Source: Stenotrophomonas sp. 704A1
GTDB lineage: Bacteria > Pseudomonadota > Gammaproteobacteria > Xanthomonadales > Xanthomonadaceae
Length of the DNA: 64,000 nucleotides
Direction: 5' to 3'
NCBI RefSeq assembly: GCF_030549525.1
Contig: NZ_CP130831.1
Location: forward strand, 1,389,501 to 1,453,500
Part shown: positions 43,367 through 52,617 of the stretch, in pieces
Numbering within the stretch: the stretch's first letter is position 1
Layout of the letters: each line of letters opens with the position of its first letter
Notes under the pieces: generated by a model
What the model saw: the letters and a program-made list of their open reading frames with translations, nothing else
What the model was told of the DNA's origin: nothing
Databases searched by the model: none
Translations under genes and position numbers: made by a program

Positions 43367-43389
43367 TGCCAACCCGGGTTGGCATCTAC
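43367..43389 (-). repeat. SMAG repeat (larger stem)
   Basis: GTAG head on the minus strand (43389-43386) and an 18-bp palindrome TGCCAACCCGGGTTGGCA. Lies after the HAAS gene, in tandem with the next element. Confidence 0.8.
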
Positions 43390-43397
43390 CAGGAACC

Positions 43398-43420
43398 TGC
43401 CGGCCAGCGGCCGGCATTAC
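43398..43420 (-). repeat. SMAG repeat with GTAA head, overlapping phaZ stop
   Basis: TGCCGGCC-GCT-GGCCGGCA on the minus strand with head GTAA (43420-43417). The TAA at 43419-43417 is the stop codon of the PHA depolymerase gene. Confidence 0.75.
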
Positions 43421-44724
43421 CCCGCCTTTCGGCGCAGCGGGGTGACGTTGCTCTTCTTCTTCGAGGCCTTCGCCGCCGGTGCTTCGGCGTGCGCGGCGAA
43501 GAAGTCGCGCACCTTCGGGTACACCACTTCGCGCCAGCGACGGCCGCTGAAGATGCCGTAGTGGCCGGCGCCTTCGACGATGAAATGCTCGCGGCGGTCA
43601 GCGCTGATGCCGGTACACAGCGCCTGCGCCGCTTCGGTCTGGCCGAGCCCGGCGATGTCGTCCAGCTCGCCTTCGATGCTCAGCAGCGCGGTATCGCGGA
43701 TCGCCGAGGGATCCACCTTCTCGCCATTGACCACCCACTCGCCACGCGGCAGCAGGAAGTCCTGGAACACCACGGAAATGGTATCCAGGTAGTACTTGGC
43801 CGGCATGTCCAGCACGGCGTTGTACTCGTCGTAGAAGCGACGGTGCGCGTCGGCGTCTTCCAGGTCGCCCTTGACCAGGTCGGTATAGAAATCCCAGTGC
43901 GAACTGAAGTGGCGGCTGGGATTCATCGACAGGAAACCGGCGTGCTGCAGGAAGCCCGGGTACACGCGGCGACCGGCGCCGGGATAGCTGGCCGGCACGG
44001 TGTGGATGACGTTGTTCTCGAACCACGACAGCGGATTCTGCGTGGCCAGATTGTTGACTGCGGTCGGGCTGCAGCGCGCATCGATCGGGCCGCCCATCAT
44101 CACCAGCGTGCGCGGGGTCGGCTCGCCACGGCTGGCCATCAGCGAAACCGCCGCCAGCACCGGCACCGTCGGCTGGCACACGCTCACCACATGCAGGCGC
44201 TCGACGCCGAGATGGCGGATGAATTCCTGGATGTAGGCGATGTAGTCGTCCAGGCCGAATTCGCCTTCGCTGGCCGGTACCATGCGCGCATCGACCCAGT
44301 CGGTCACATACACGCGGTGGTCGCGCAGCAGGGTGCGCACGGTATCGCGCAGCAGCGTGGCGTGGTGGCCGGACAACGGTGCCACCACCAGCACGAACGG
44401 CTGGTTGAGCATGGTGTGCAGCTGATCGGCTTCATTGCTGTGGCGCTTGAAGCGCAGCAGCTTGCAGAACGGCTTGCTCACTTCCTCGTGCACCACGATC
44501 GGCACGCGCTCGCCTTCGACGTCGATTTCGTTGATGCCCCATTCGGGCTTCTCGTAATCCTTGCCGATGCGGTGGAACAGCTCATTGACCGCCGCCAGGC
44601 GATCAGCGCCCGGCATCTGCGACCACCAGTGGCCCTGGTTGGCGAAGAACCTGGCGTTGGCCTGGGCCTGGTGCACCCAGGGGGCGAGCAGGTTGCGGGT
44701 CAGTTCGTGCAGTTGATAGAGCAT
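43417..44724 (-). CDS. phaZ: Intracellular polyhydroxyalkanoate depolymerase
   Basis: A 435-residue alpha/beta-hydrolase of the intracellular PHB depolymerase group. N-terminal YQLHELTRNLLAPWVHQAQ, then the hydrolase with nucleophile elbow VVSVCQPTVP (Cys as in PhaZ of Ralstonia), FVLVVAPLSGHHATLLRD before it, and catalytic-type GAGHYGIFSGRRWREVVYP at the end. It would degrade storage polyester granules. The C-terminus is Lys-rich. No PHA synthase is in the window. Its TAA stop is the head of a repeat. Confidence 0.85.
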   Translation of the reverse strand: MLYQLHELTRNLLAPWVHQAQANARFFANQGHWWSQMPGADRLAAVNELFHRIGKDYEKPEWGINEIDVEGERVPIVVHEEVSKPFCKLLRFKRHSNEADQLHTMLNQPFVLVVAPLSGHHATLLRDTVRTLLRDHRVYVTDWVDARMVPASEGEFGLDDYIAYIQEFIRHLGVERLHVVSVCQPTVPVLAAVSLMASRGEPTPRTLVMMGGPIDARCSPTAVNNLATQNPLSWFENNVIHTVPASYPGAGRRVYPGFLQHAGFLSMNPSRHFSSHWDFYTDLVKGDLEDADAHRRFYDEYNAVLDMPAKYYLDTISVVFQDFLLPRGEWVVNGEKVDPSAIRDTALLSIEGELDDIAGLGQTEAAQALCTGISADRREHFIVEGAGHYGIFSGRRWREVVYPKVRDFFAAHAEAPAAKASKKKSNVTPLRRKAG

Positions 44725-44810
44725 GCCGACCGAATATGTATGGTCTTATGTTGCCGCGCAGCATAGCGCATCCGATCGTCCCGGACGTTAAGTGCCCGCC
44801 GCCCCCGCAT

Positions 44811-45407
44811 TCAGCGGGCGGCCTGCTCCAGCGCGGCGGCCTCGCCGGCCAGCGCGGGGCCCAGCCACAGGTGCGAGCCGACCGCCTGCAGGCCCTGACG
44901 GCGCAGCTCACGCTGGTACCAGCGTGCCGGGCGCGACTGGAAGCCGTCCTGGTCGCCCTCGAAGGCGTCCTCGGCGGCAAAGGTCTCGAGGAAGGCGACG
45001 CCGCCGGTCAGTTCGGCCAGCCCGGCCAGCCCGGCGCGCAGTTCGCGCTGGGGCACGTAGTGCATCACATCCGAGCAGACCAGCAGGTCGACCGGGGCGC
45101 ACGGCCGCAGCCAGGCAAAGTCGCCGAAGCGGGCCAGGTGCAGGTTGCGGGTCCGTCCGTAGCGGCGCACAGCGTACTCGCTGCTGTCGAAGCCAAGGTA
45201 TTCGACCTTCGGACGCAGCTTCAGCAACGGTGCGCGCCAGGCACCTTCGCCGCAGCCGATGTCCAGCACGCTGCGGATCGGCCGCTCCAGGTAGTACTCG
45301 GCGCTGGCCACGGCCAAGGCAACCTTGCGCGCCAGGCGGGCGCTGCCGCCGACGTCGGCATGGCGGTACCAGCGCTGGAAGTAGGCGGCGTCGTAGGTCT
45401 TGTCCAT
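44811..45407 (-). CDS. SAM-dependent methyltransferase
   Basis: A 198-residue class I methyltransferase with motif I VLDIGCGEGAWRAPLL, acidic post-I region (VEYLGFDSSEYAV) and motif IV DLLVCSDVMHYVP. The sequence suits a small-molecule or protein methyltransferase; substrate unknown. The gene is single; the start is the first ATG with a normal methyltransferase N-terminus (MDKTYDAAYFQRWYRHAD). Confidence 0.83.
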   Translation of the reverse strand: MDKTYDAAYFQRWYRHADVGGSARLARKVALAVASAEYYLERPIRSVLDIGCGEGAWRAPLLKLRPKVEYLGFDSSEYAVRRYGRTRNLHLARFGDFAWLRPCAPVDLLVCSDVMHYVPQRELRAGLAGLAELTGGVAFLETFAAEDAFEGDQDGFQSRPARWYQRELRRQGLQAVGSHLWLGPALAGEAAALEQAAR

Positions 45408-45556
45408 GGGGCGGTGCGCGATCGGGGAAAACGGCGCCTATCGTAAGGTGTTGCGGCGCGCCATGCGTCGATGTGACGCGGCGCCGGTGCGTGCGGAGGC
45501 TTGGCCACGGCATGCGAGAATGGCCGCCAACCTACGCCAGCCGCCGGAGCGAGCGC

Positions 45557-46012
45557 ATGCAGAGTTACTACTGGGTCAAGACCTTCCACATCGTGTTCGT
45601 GGTGGCGTGGATGGCCACGGTGTTCTATCTGCCGCGCATCCTGGTGAACCTGTCCGAGACGGCCGGGCAGCCGGCGGTGGGGGAGCGCCTGCAGCTGATG
45701 GGCCTGCGCCTGTACCGGTTCGGTCATTCGATGTTCGGCCTGGCGTTCCTGCTCGGCCTGGTGCTGTGGCTGGGCTACAAGGTCATTCCCGATTTCCCGA
45801 CCATGGTCGCGCCGGGCGGCGCCGGCTGGCTGCATGCGAAGCTGGGGCTGGTGGTGCTGCTGCTGGTGTATTTCAGCTGGATGGGGCGCCTGCTCAAGGG
45901 CGTGGCCAAGGGCAGGGCGCTGCCGTCCGGGCGCGCGCTGCGCTGGATCAACGAACTGCCGCTGCTGGCGTTCATTCCGATCGTGTGGCTGGTGCTGGCC
46001 AAGCCGTTCTGA
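45557..46012 (+). CDS. HemJ/CopD-like membrane protein
   Basis: A 151-residue protein with four membrane helices: WVKTFHIVFVVAWMATVFYLPRI, GLRLYRFGHSMFGLAFLLGLV, GGAGWLHAKLGLVVLLLVYF, WINELPLLAFIPIVWLVLA. The FHIVF...FYLPRI start and WLHAKLGL element match the HemJ (UPF0093) pattern of protoporphyrinogen oxidase, which uses a bound heme. Public annotation often gives such proteins as 'CopD family'. Whether this organism uses HemJ or another oxidase is not decided by the window. Start is 45557, GAGC before ATG. Confidence 0.72.
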   Translation: MQSYYWVKTFHIVFVVAWMATVFYLPRILVNLSETAGQPAVGERLQLMGLRLYRFGHSMFGLAFLLGLVLWLGYKVIPDFPTMVAPGGAGWLHAKLGLVVLLLVYFSWMGRLLKGVAKGRALPSGRALRWINELPLLAFIPIVWLVLAKPF

Positions 46013-46025
46013 CCAGGCCTCCCGC

Positions 46026-46048
46026 GCATCCACGCCATGCGTGGATGC
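46026..46048. repeat. SMAG-like palindrome
   Basis: GCATCCACG-CCATG-CGTGGATGC between the convergent HemJ-like and accA genes. Its 21-bp core is shared with the element at 40083; the head is degenerate (GCGC). Confidence 0.7.
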
Positions 46049-46067
46049 GGTCCCGGTTCGCGGCCGC

Positions 46068-47027
46068 TTACGCGGCTTCGTAGGTGCCGTAGCTGCGCAG
46101 GCGCTTGTAGCGCTGCTCCAGCAGTTCCTCGGTGGACAGGGTGTCCAGCGCATCCAGCTCGTTCAGCAGCACGGCCTTCAGGCGCTTGGCCATCTGGGTC
46201 GGGTTGCGGTGGGCACCACCGGTCGGCTCGCGCACGACCTTGTCGACCAGGCCCAGGCTCTTCAGGCGCGGCGCGGTCAGCCCCAGCTGCTCGGCGGCAT
46301 CCTTGGCCTTGCCGGCGTCCTTCCACAGGATCGAGGCGCAGCCTTCCGGGGTGATGGTCGAGTACACCGCATATTCCAGCATCACGGTGCGGTCGCCCAC
46401 GCCCAGCGCCAGCGCACCGCCGGAGCCACCTTCGCCGATCACGGTGCAGATCACCGGCACCTTCAGCTCGGCCATCTCGATCAGGTTGCGGGCGATCGCT
46501 TCGGACTGGCCGCGCGATTCGGCATCGATGCCCGGCCAGGCGCCGGCGGTATCGATCAGGGTCAGCACCGGCAGGCCGAAGCGCTCGGCCATCTTCATCA
46601 GGCGCAGCGCCTTGCGGTAGCCCTCCGGCTTGGGCATGCCGAAGTTGCGCTTGATCTTTTCCTTGGTGTCGCGGCCCTTCTGGTGACCGATCACCATCAC
46701 GGCGCGGCCGTTGATGCGGGCCAGCCCGCCCATGATCGCCTTGTCGTCGGCGAAGGCGCGGTCGCCGGCCAGTTCCTGGAACTCATCGCAGATGATGCGG
46801 ATGTAGTCGGCGGTGTAGGGGCGCGACGGGTGGCGGGCCAGCTGCAGCACCTGCCAGGAGGTCAGGTTGCGGAAGATCTGCGCGGTACGCACGCGCAGCT
46901 TGTCCTGCAGCGCATGCACTTCGGCCTCGACATTGACCGCCGGCCCGGCACTGGCGTTGCGCAGTTCCTGGATCTTGGCTTCCAGGTCGGCGATGGGTTG
47001 CTCGAAGTCGAGGTAGTTCGGATTCAT
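46068..47027 (-). CDS. accA: Acetyl-CoA carboxylase carboxyltransferase, alpha subunit
   Basis: A 319-residue cytoplasmic enzyme for malonyl-CoA synthesis, the first step of fatty-acid elongation. Crotonase-type fold: N-terminal helices ([20 protein letters not shown]), then biotin/CoA-binding segments ([54 protein letters not shown]). It works with AccD, BirA-biotinylated AccB and AccC, encoded elsewhere. Length agrees with E. coli AccA (319). Separate transcript start inferred; the lipoprotein gene is upstream. Confidence 0.96.
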   Translation of the reverse strand: MNPNYLDFEQPIADLEAKIQELRNASAGPAVNVEAEVHALQDKLRVRTAQIFRNLTSWQVLQLARHPSRPYTADYIRIICDEFQELAGDRAFADDKAIMGGLARINGRAVMVIGHQKGRDTKEKIKRNFGMPKPEGYRKALRLMKMAERFGLPVLTLIDTAGAWPGIDAESRGQSEAIARNLIEMAELKVPVICTVIGEGGSGGALALGVGDRTVMLEYAVYSTITPEGCASILWKDAGKAKDAAEQLGLTAPRLKSLGLVDKVVREPTGGAHRNPTQMAKRLKAVLLNELDALDTLSTEELLEQRYKRLRSYGTYEAA

Positions 47028-47121
47028 CGGAAGCCGTCGTGTAAAGAAGAGGGGAATTCTAGCCGAATGCGCAGGAACGGCCCGTACGCCTTCGTCTGGA
47101 AGGCGACGGTAGCGCAGTGAG

Positions 47122-47150
47122 GGCCGGCGGCGCCAGTCGGGCCGCCGGCC
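47122..47150 (-). terminator. Hairpin after the lipoprotein gene
   Basis: A 10-bp stem GGCCGGCGGC / GCCGCCGGCC with a 9-base loop, 7 bp past the stop on the minus strand. No T tract, so a weak or RNA-stabilising role is likely. Confidence 0.4.
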
Positions 47151-47156
47151 GCCGGT

Positions 47157-48020
47157 TCAGGGCAGGACCAGCGCGCTGCGGGCCATTTCGGTGCTGCGGA
47201 TGGTCACGAAGTCGTTGTAGGCCTGGTTGGCGGCGACCGGCAGCTTGGCGCCCAGGGTCATGGTGGCCCGGGTGAAGGCCATCTGTGCCTGCACGTCCTC
47301 TTTGCGCAGGGCCTTCTGCTCGCTGGCCGTGGTGGCCTTCAGCCAGCGGGCATAGATGTCGCGCACCTGGCCGGCATGGGCCTCGAAGGCCGGGTCCAGC
47401 GCGGGCAGCGCCGGCGCCGGTTGCAGCGTGTAGCGGGGGGCCACGTAACCGGCCGGCTGCTCGCGCTTGTAGGCGCCGGGTTTGCCCATGCCGGCCTCGA
47501 TGTAGGTAATGAACTCCGGCGCGGTAAAGATCTTGGTGCTGATCCGGCCGCCGGTCGAGTCCACGTGCGCAACCACCTGCTCTTCGGGGAACGGCTCGCG
47601 CACGCCGAAGTTCCAGGTCTTGTCGATGAACAGGCCATGGAACTTGTCGAACGGTCCCTTGAATTCCACCCCGCCCACGTCGATGCCCAGGCCGCTGACT
47701 CCGAAGTTCTTCAGCTTGTCCTCACCGGTGACGTAGATCTCGCGTGCGGTGATGTACTCGCTCAAGGTGGGATTGATCAGGCCGCCGCGGCTGTCGGCAT
47801 ACACGATGAAACGCACATCACCCAGGGCATCGGTGTGCAGGCGGTGTTCGCCGGGTGCAAGGCTGACCGGACGGGAAGCCTTCGCAGCCACCGGCATGTC
47901 CTTGCCATCGATGCTGATGGCCAGCGGCGTGTCGGTGGGGTTGTCGATCTCGAAATCGACCTTGGACGAACAGGCGGCCAGCGCCAGGGTGGCCAACAGC
48001 GGGAACAGCAGATTCTTCAT
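47157..48020 (-). CDS. Lipoprotein of unknown function
   Basis: A 287-residue lipoprotein (lipobox LAAC, Cys17). A beta-rich N-terminal half (VDFEIDNPTDTPLAISIDGK, VSLAPGEHRLHTDALGDVRF) and a helical second half. I recognise no family. The start is the ATG of MKNLLFPLLATL; the hairpin GGCCGGCGGC/GCCGCCGGCC (47122-47150) sits after its stop and may be a terminator. Confidence 0.72.
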   Translation of the reverse strand: MKNLLFPLLATLALAACSSKVDFEIDNPTDTPLAISIDGKDMPVAAKASRPVSLAPGEHRLHTDALGDVRFIVYADSRGGLINPTLSEYITAREIYVTGEDKLKNFGVSGLGIDVGGVEFKGPFDKFHGLFIDKTWNFGVREPFPEEQVVAHVDSTGGRISTKIFTAPEFITYIEAGMGKPGAYKREQPAGYVAPRYTLQPAPALPALDPAFEAHAGQVRDIYARWLKATTASEQKALRKEDVQAQMAFTRATMTLGAKLPVAANQAYNDFVTIRSTEMARSALVLP

Positions 48021-48090
48021 GACAGGCAATCGTCCTTGACGTATGCAGCGGGGAAGCGGGAACAGACAGCAACCGGAAGGAGGGCCGGTC

Positions 48091-51000
48091 TCAATTGGCC
48101 CACGGCGGGCTGTAGCGCACCTTCAGCGTGCGCACGGCCGGGTCGGCGCGCAGTGCCTCCATCAGCTTGGAGTCGATGCGCACCGCGCTCTGCCCGGATA
48201 CATCGAGCATGCCGGCGATGCCGCCCTGCGGGCCCTTCAGCAGCAGGTCCAGCCGCAGCGGCGTGCGCCCCGGGCGATGGCGGTCGAGCAGGGCATCGAT
48301 GCGCTCCCACACCGGGCGCTGCTGGCGCAGATCCAGCCGCAGCGACAGGCGCGTGGCGTAGTTGGCGCAGACTTCGTCGAAGTCCCAGCACTGGCGGATG
48401 CGCAGCGCATAGCCACCGTTGAATTCGTCCTCGCGCAGCCCGCCCTTGACCACCAGGATGCGGTCCTTGGTCATCAGGTGGCCGAACTCGGCCATGGCAT
48501 CGGAGAACGCGCTGCACTCGACGCGGCCACGGCCGTCCTCGAGCTGGATGAAGATCTGGCTTTCGCCCTTGCGGCGCACGCCCACCACCTGGCCGGCCAG
48601 CACGGTCTGCACTTCCGGCCGCCAGCGCTTCTCACCCCCGCCGCCGTTGCTGTTGGCGCTCCAGATCTTCTCCACCGCCCCCAGGTCGTTGCCGACCAGG
48701 TCGCGCACGTCGTCGCGCCACGGGTCGAAGGGATGTCCACTGAGGTAGAAGCCCAGCGTGTCGCGCTCGCCGTTCAGGCGCTGTAGCAACGGCCATTCGT
48801 CGGTTTCCGGCAGTTCCAGGTGGATCGCCTGCACGCCCGGCTCGGGACCGCCGAACAGCGAATTCTGGCCGGAGGCGCGCTCGCGTGCCATCTGCTCGGT
48901 GGCCTTGATCACTTCCGGCAGCTGCAGCATCAGCGAGGCGCGGTTGTGGCCCAGTTCGTCCAGCGCGCCACAGTTGATCATCGCTTCCAGCGTGCGCCGG
49001 TTGAGCTTGGCCGAGCCGATGCGGGTGCAGAAATCGAGCAGGTCGGTGTAGTCGCCGCCGCGCAGGCGTTCTTCGACCACCGCCTCGCAGGCGCCCTGGC
49101 CGACGCCCTTGATCGCGCCCAGGCCGTACTGGATGGTGTCCGGCGTTGCCGCTTCGAACATGAAGGCGGACTGGTTCACCTTCGGCGGCAGCACGGTCAG
49201 GCCGAGGTTGCGCACTTCGTCGAGGAAGCCGACCACCTTGTCGGTGTTGTCCATGTCCGACGACAGCGTGGCGGCCATGAACTCGGCCGGGTAATGGCGC
49301 TTGAGCCAGGCGGTCTGGTAGCTGACCAGCGCATAGGCGGCGGCGTGCGACTTGTTGAAGCCGTAGCCGGCGAACTTCTCCATCAGGTCGAAGATCTCGT
49401 CGGCCTTGGGGCCGTCGACGCCGCCCTTGGCCGCACCTTCGCGGAAGATCTCGCGGTGCTTGGCCATCTCGGCCGGCACCTTCTTGCCCATCGCGCGGCG
49501 CAGCAGGTCGGCGCCGCCCAGCGAGTAGCCGCCGACGATCTGCGCCATCTGCATCACCTGCTCCTGGTACACCATGATGCCGTAGGTGTCGCGCAGGATG
49601 CGCTCGGTGCGCGGGTCCGGATACTCCACGTCCTCGCGGCCGTGCTTGCGGTCGACGAAGGACGGAATCAGGTCCATCGGGCCGGGGCGGTACAGTGACA
49701 CCAGCGCGATCAGGTCCTCGAACCGGTCGGGCTTGGCATCCTTCAGCAGGCGGCGCATGCCCGACGATTCGAACTGGAACACCGCACCGGTATTGCCCGA
49801 GGCGAAGATGTCCTTGTAGGTCGGCGCATCGTCCAGCGGCAGCTGGGTGATGTCCACCGGCGGAATGCCGGCGCGCGCATGGCGCTGGTTGATCGCCTTC
49901 ACCGCCCAGTCGATGATGGTCAGGGTACGCAGGCCGAGGAAGTCGAACTTCACCAGGCCCACTTCTTCCACGTCGTTCTTGTCGAACTGGGTGACCGGGT
50001 TCTTGCCGCGCCCGTCTTCATCGTGTTCGGCAAACAGCGGGCAGAACTCGCTCAGGGGTTCCGGCGCGATGACCACGCCGCCGGCGTGCTTGCCGGCGTT
50101 GCGGGTCAGGTCCTCCAGCTGCCGCGCCAGATCGATCAGATCGCGGACGTCGTCCTCGCTCTGGTAGCGCTGGATCAGCTCGGGCGAGGCCATCTCGCTG
50201 TCCTTGCCTTCGCCCATCGCATCCTTCAGCGAAATGCCGAGGATGTTGGGAATCAGCTTGGCCACGCCATCGACCAGGCCATACGGGAAGCCCAGCACGC
50301 GACCGGAGTCGCGTACCACCGCCTTGGCCGCCATGGTGCCGTAGGTGATGATCTGGCTGACCCGCTCGCGGCCGTACTTGCGGGCGACGTAGTCGATGAC
50401 CTCGTCGCGCCGGTCCATGCAGAAGTCGATGTCGAAGTCGGGCATCGACACGCGTTCCGGGTTGAGGAAGCGCTCGAACAGCAGGTTGTACGGCAGCGGG
50501 TCCAGATCGGTGATCTGCAGCGCCCAGGCCACCAGCGAGCCGGCACCGGAACCACGGCCCGGGCCGATCGGGATGCCCTGCGCCTTGCCCCACTGGATGA
50601 AGTCGGCCACGATCAGGAAGTAGCCGGGGAACCCCATCTTGATGATGGTGTCGAGCTCGAACTCCAGGCGGTCGCTGTAGTCCTGCGCGGTCATGCCGGC
50701 AGCGACCGGATTCTTCTCCAGGCGGGCGGCCAGGCCCTTGCGCGATTCGCTGCGGATCCAGCTGTCCAGCGTCTCGTCGTCGGGCACCGGATAGTCGGGC
50801 AGGAAGTAGGTGCCCAGCCGCATCTCGATGTTGCAGCGCTCGGCCAGCGCCAGCGTGTTGTCGATCGCATCGGGAATATCGGCGAACAGCGCGCACATCT
50901 CTTCGGCCGACTTCAGGTACTGCTGGTCGCTGTACTCGCGCGGGCGCTTGGGATCATCCAGCACGCGGCCGGTGGAGATGCACACGCGCGCTTCGTGCGC

Positions 51001-51669
51001 GCTGAAATCGGACGGCGACAGGAAGCGCACGTCGTTGCTGGCGATCACCGGCAGCCCGCGCTGGCCGGCGGCCATCAGCGCGAACTGGTTGAACGCTTCC
51101 TCGCCGTCGCGGCCGGTGCGGGTCAGTTCCAGGTGCAGGCCGTCGCCGAACACGCGCTGCCAGTCGGCCAGCTGCTGCTCGGCCAGCTCGTGCTTGCCGT
51201 CCAGTGCCAGGCGCCCGGCCAGGCTCTGCCGGCCGGCCAGCGCGAACAGGTTGGCATTGCCCGCCTTCAGCCAGTCCGGGTGGATGGCCACGCCGCCCTC
51301 GGCGCGATGGCCTTCCATCCATGCGCGGGTCAGCAGCCGTGACAGGCTCAGGTAGCCCTCGCGGTCCCGACACAGCAGGGTCATCCGCCACGGGTCCTGG
51401 CCTTCCTCGGCGATCATCACGTCGGCGCCGGCGATGGGCTTGATGCCTACGCCTTCGGCCGCCTTGTAGAACTTGACCAGGGCGAACAGGTTGTTGAGAT
51501 CGGTGACCGCCAGCGCCGGCAGGCCGAGCTCGACCGAGCGCGACAGCAGGTTGGCCTGCTTGGCCTTCTTCGGGTCGGCCTGGTCCGGCTTGGCCGGCAC
51601 GCGGATGGTCGAGTCCGCCAGCGAGAACTCGGTATGGACGTGGAGATGTACGAAGCGGGAGTTGGACAT
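48091..51669 (-). CDS. dnaE: DNA polymerase III alpha subunit
   Basis: The 1192-residue catalytic subunit of the replicative polymerase. N-terminal PHP domain (FVHLHVHTEFSLADSTIRVP), polymerase palm with PDFDIDFCMDRRDEVIDYV carrying two catalytic aspartates, finger/thumb regions (FNKSHAAAYALVSYQTAWLK), then helix-hairpin-helix and OB-fold (FSDAMAEFGHLMTKDRILVV) at the C-terminus. Length matches E. coli DnaE (1160). It is the last of the minus-strand lipid A/replication block, with its own 276-bp upstream region. Confidence 0.96.
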   Translation of the reverse strand: MSNSRFVHLHVHTEFSLADSTIRVPAKPDQADPKKAKQANLLSRSVELGLPALAVTDLNNLFALVKFYKAAEGVGIKPIAGADVMIAEEGQDPWRMTLLCRDREGYLSLSRLLTRAWMEGHRAEGGVAIHPDWLKAGNANLFALAGRQSLAGRLALDGKHELAEQQLADWQRVFGDGLHLELTRTGRDGEEAFNQFALMAAGQRGLPVIASNDVRFLSPSDFSAHEARVCISTGRVLDDPKRPREYSDQQYLKSAEEMCALFADIPDAIDNTLALAERCNIEMRLGTYFLPDYPVPDDETLDSWIRSESRKGLAARLEKNPVAAGMTAQDYSDRLEFELDTIIKMGFPGYFLIVADFIQWGKAQGIPIGPGRGSGAGSLVAWALQITDLDPLPYNLLFERFLNPERVSMPDFDIDFCMDRRDEVIDYVARKYGRERVSQIITYGTMAAKAVVRDSGRVLGFPYGLVDGVAKLIPNILGISLKDAMGEGKDSEMASPELIQRYQSEDDVRDLIDLARQLEDLTRNAGKHAGGVVIAPEPLSEFCPLFAEHDEDGRGKNPVTQFDKNDVEEVGLVKFDFLGLRTLTIIDWAVKAINQRHARAGIPPVDITQLPLDDAPTYKDIFASGNTGAVFQFESSGMRRLLKDAKPDRFEDLIALVSLYRPGPMDLIPSFVDRKHGREDVEYPDPRTERILRDTYGIMVYQEQVMQMAQIVGGYSLGGADLLRRAMGKKVPAEMAKHREIFREGAAKGGVDGPKADEIFDLMEKFAGYGFNKSHAAAYALVSYQTAWLKRHYPAEFMAATLSSDMDNTDKVVGFLDEVRNLGLTVLPPKVNQSAFMFEAATPDTIQYGLGAIKGVGQGACEAVVEERLRGGDYTDLLDFCTRIGSAKLNRRTLEAMINCGALDELGHNRASLMLQLPEVIKATEQMARERASGQNSLFGGPEPGVQAIHLELPETDEWPLLQRLNGERDTLGFYLSGHPFDPWRDDVRDLVGNDLGAVEKIWSANSNGGGGEKRWRPEVQTVLAGQVVGVRRKGESQIFIQLEDGRGRVECSAFSDAMAEFGHLMTKDRILVVKGGLREDEFNGGYALRIRQCWDFDEVCANYATRLSLRLDLRQQRPVWERIDALLDRHRPGRTPLRLDLLLKGPQGGIAGMLDVSGQSAVRIDSKLMEALRADPAVRTLKVRYSPPWAN

Positions 51670-51945
51670 GCCGGACCAGGTTGGAGCGCGCGGGCCCCGG
51701 GTGCAGACGAGGGTTCGTCGCCGGGGTCGGGGAGGCGCTGGAATGCCCGGTCAGGGTAGCGAGGGCAGGGGGAGGCGACAAGGCTTGACGGTACGCGATA
51801 TCGCATTCGCGCTATCGCTTCCCACGGTTCGCAGGCGAACCGCGGGCCCCGTCTCACCATGCTTCCAGACCCCCGCGCCCTTGGCGCGTCCCCCTGACTC
51901 AGGGGGACTCTTCCCCAGATGGGTCGCAGCCGCCGTTCAGGCGAT
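51670..51945. promoter_or_regulatory. dnaE upstream region with palindromes
   Basis: 276 bp between rnhB and dnaE. It holds a perfect 10-bp dyad (GTCCCCCTGA / TCAGGGGGAC, 51888-51908), CGGTTCGC-AG-GCGAACCG (51825-51842) and AT-richer GCGATATCGC at about 51806. The first can end rnhB transcripts and the AT-rich part fits a dnaE promoter. No gene seen. Confidence 0.45.
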
Positions 51946-52617
51946 TCAGGCCATCGCGATGTCGGCGGCCACAACCTGCGGCACTTCCAGGCACGCGCGC
52001 ACCGGGGCGAAGCTGCGCCGGTGTTCGGCGCAGGGGCCGTGCTCGCGCAGCGCCGCCAGGTGGGCCGGGGTGCCGTAGCCCTTGTGCTGGTCGAATCCAT
52101 AGTGCGGGTGGCGCGCGTGCACGTCCTGCATGTAGCGGTCGCGCGAGACCTTGGCCAGGATCGAGGCGGCCATGATCGCGCGGTCGATGCCATCGCCGCC
52201 GACCAGGGCCTGCGCCGGCAGCGCCAGGCCCTTGGGCACCACGTTGCCGTCGATGCGGGCGAAGCCGGCGACCTGCGCCACCGCCGCCACCACCTCGCGC
52301 ATGCCCTGCAGGGTGGCCTGGTAGATGTTCAGGCGGTCGATCGTTTCCACGTCCACCAGCACCACGTGCCAGGCCAGGGCGCGGTCGAGGATGCGATCGA
52401 ACAGCTGATCGCGGCGTGCCGCGGTCAGCTGCTTGGAGTCGTCCAGGCCGTTCAGCCGCGGCCGCTGCGGGCAGAACACCACCGCGGCCACGGCCACCGG
52501 GCCGGCCAGCGGGCCGCGACCGGCTTCGTCCACGCCGGCGATGCGGCGGCCGGGATCGATCACCGTGGCCGCGTCGAACAGGGCCAGGCTGGCGGCGGCC
52601 GCATCGCGCCGGCTCAT
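51946..52617 (-). CDS. rnhB: Ribonuclease HII
   Basis: A 223-residue enzyme cutting RNA in RNA-DNA hybrids and removing single ribonucleotides from DNA. The catalytic acidic residues lie in [19 protein letters not shown] (DE pair) and [19 protein letters not shown] (Asp). Start ATG overlaps the lpxB stop by 4 bp (ATGA), so rnhB is coupled to lpxB. Confidence 0.95.
   Translation of the reverse strand: MSRRDAAAASLALFDAATVIDPGRRIAGVDEAGRGPLAGPVAVAAVVFCPQRPRLNGLDDSKQLTAARRDQLFDRILDRALAWHVVLVDVETIDRLNIYQATLQGMREVVAAVAQVAGFARIDGNVVPKGLALPAQALVGGDGIDRAIMAASILAKVSRDRYMQDVHARHPHYGFDQHKGYGTPAHLAALREHGPCAEHRRSFAPVRACLEVPQVVAADIAMA

Noticed and set aside
45557..46012. Copper-resistance CopD label
   Set aside because: Length and motifs fit HemJ/UPF0093 better and there are no copper genes nearby.
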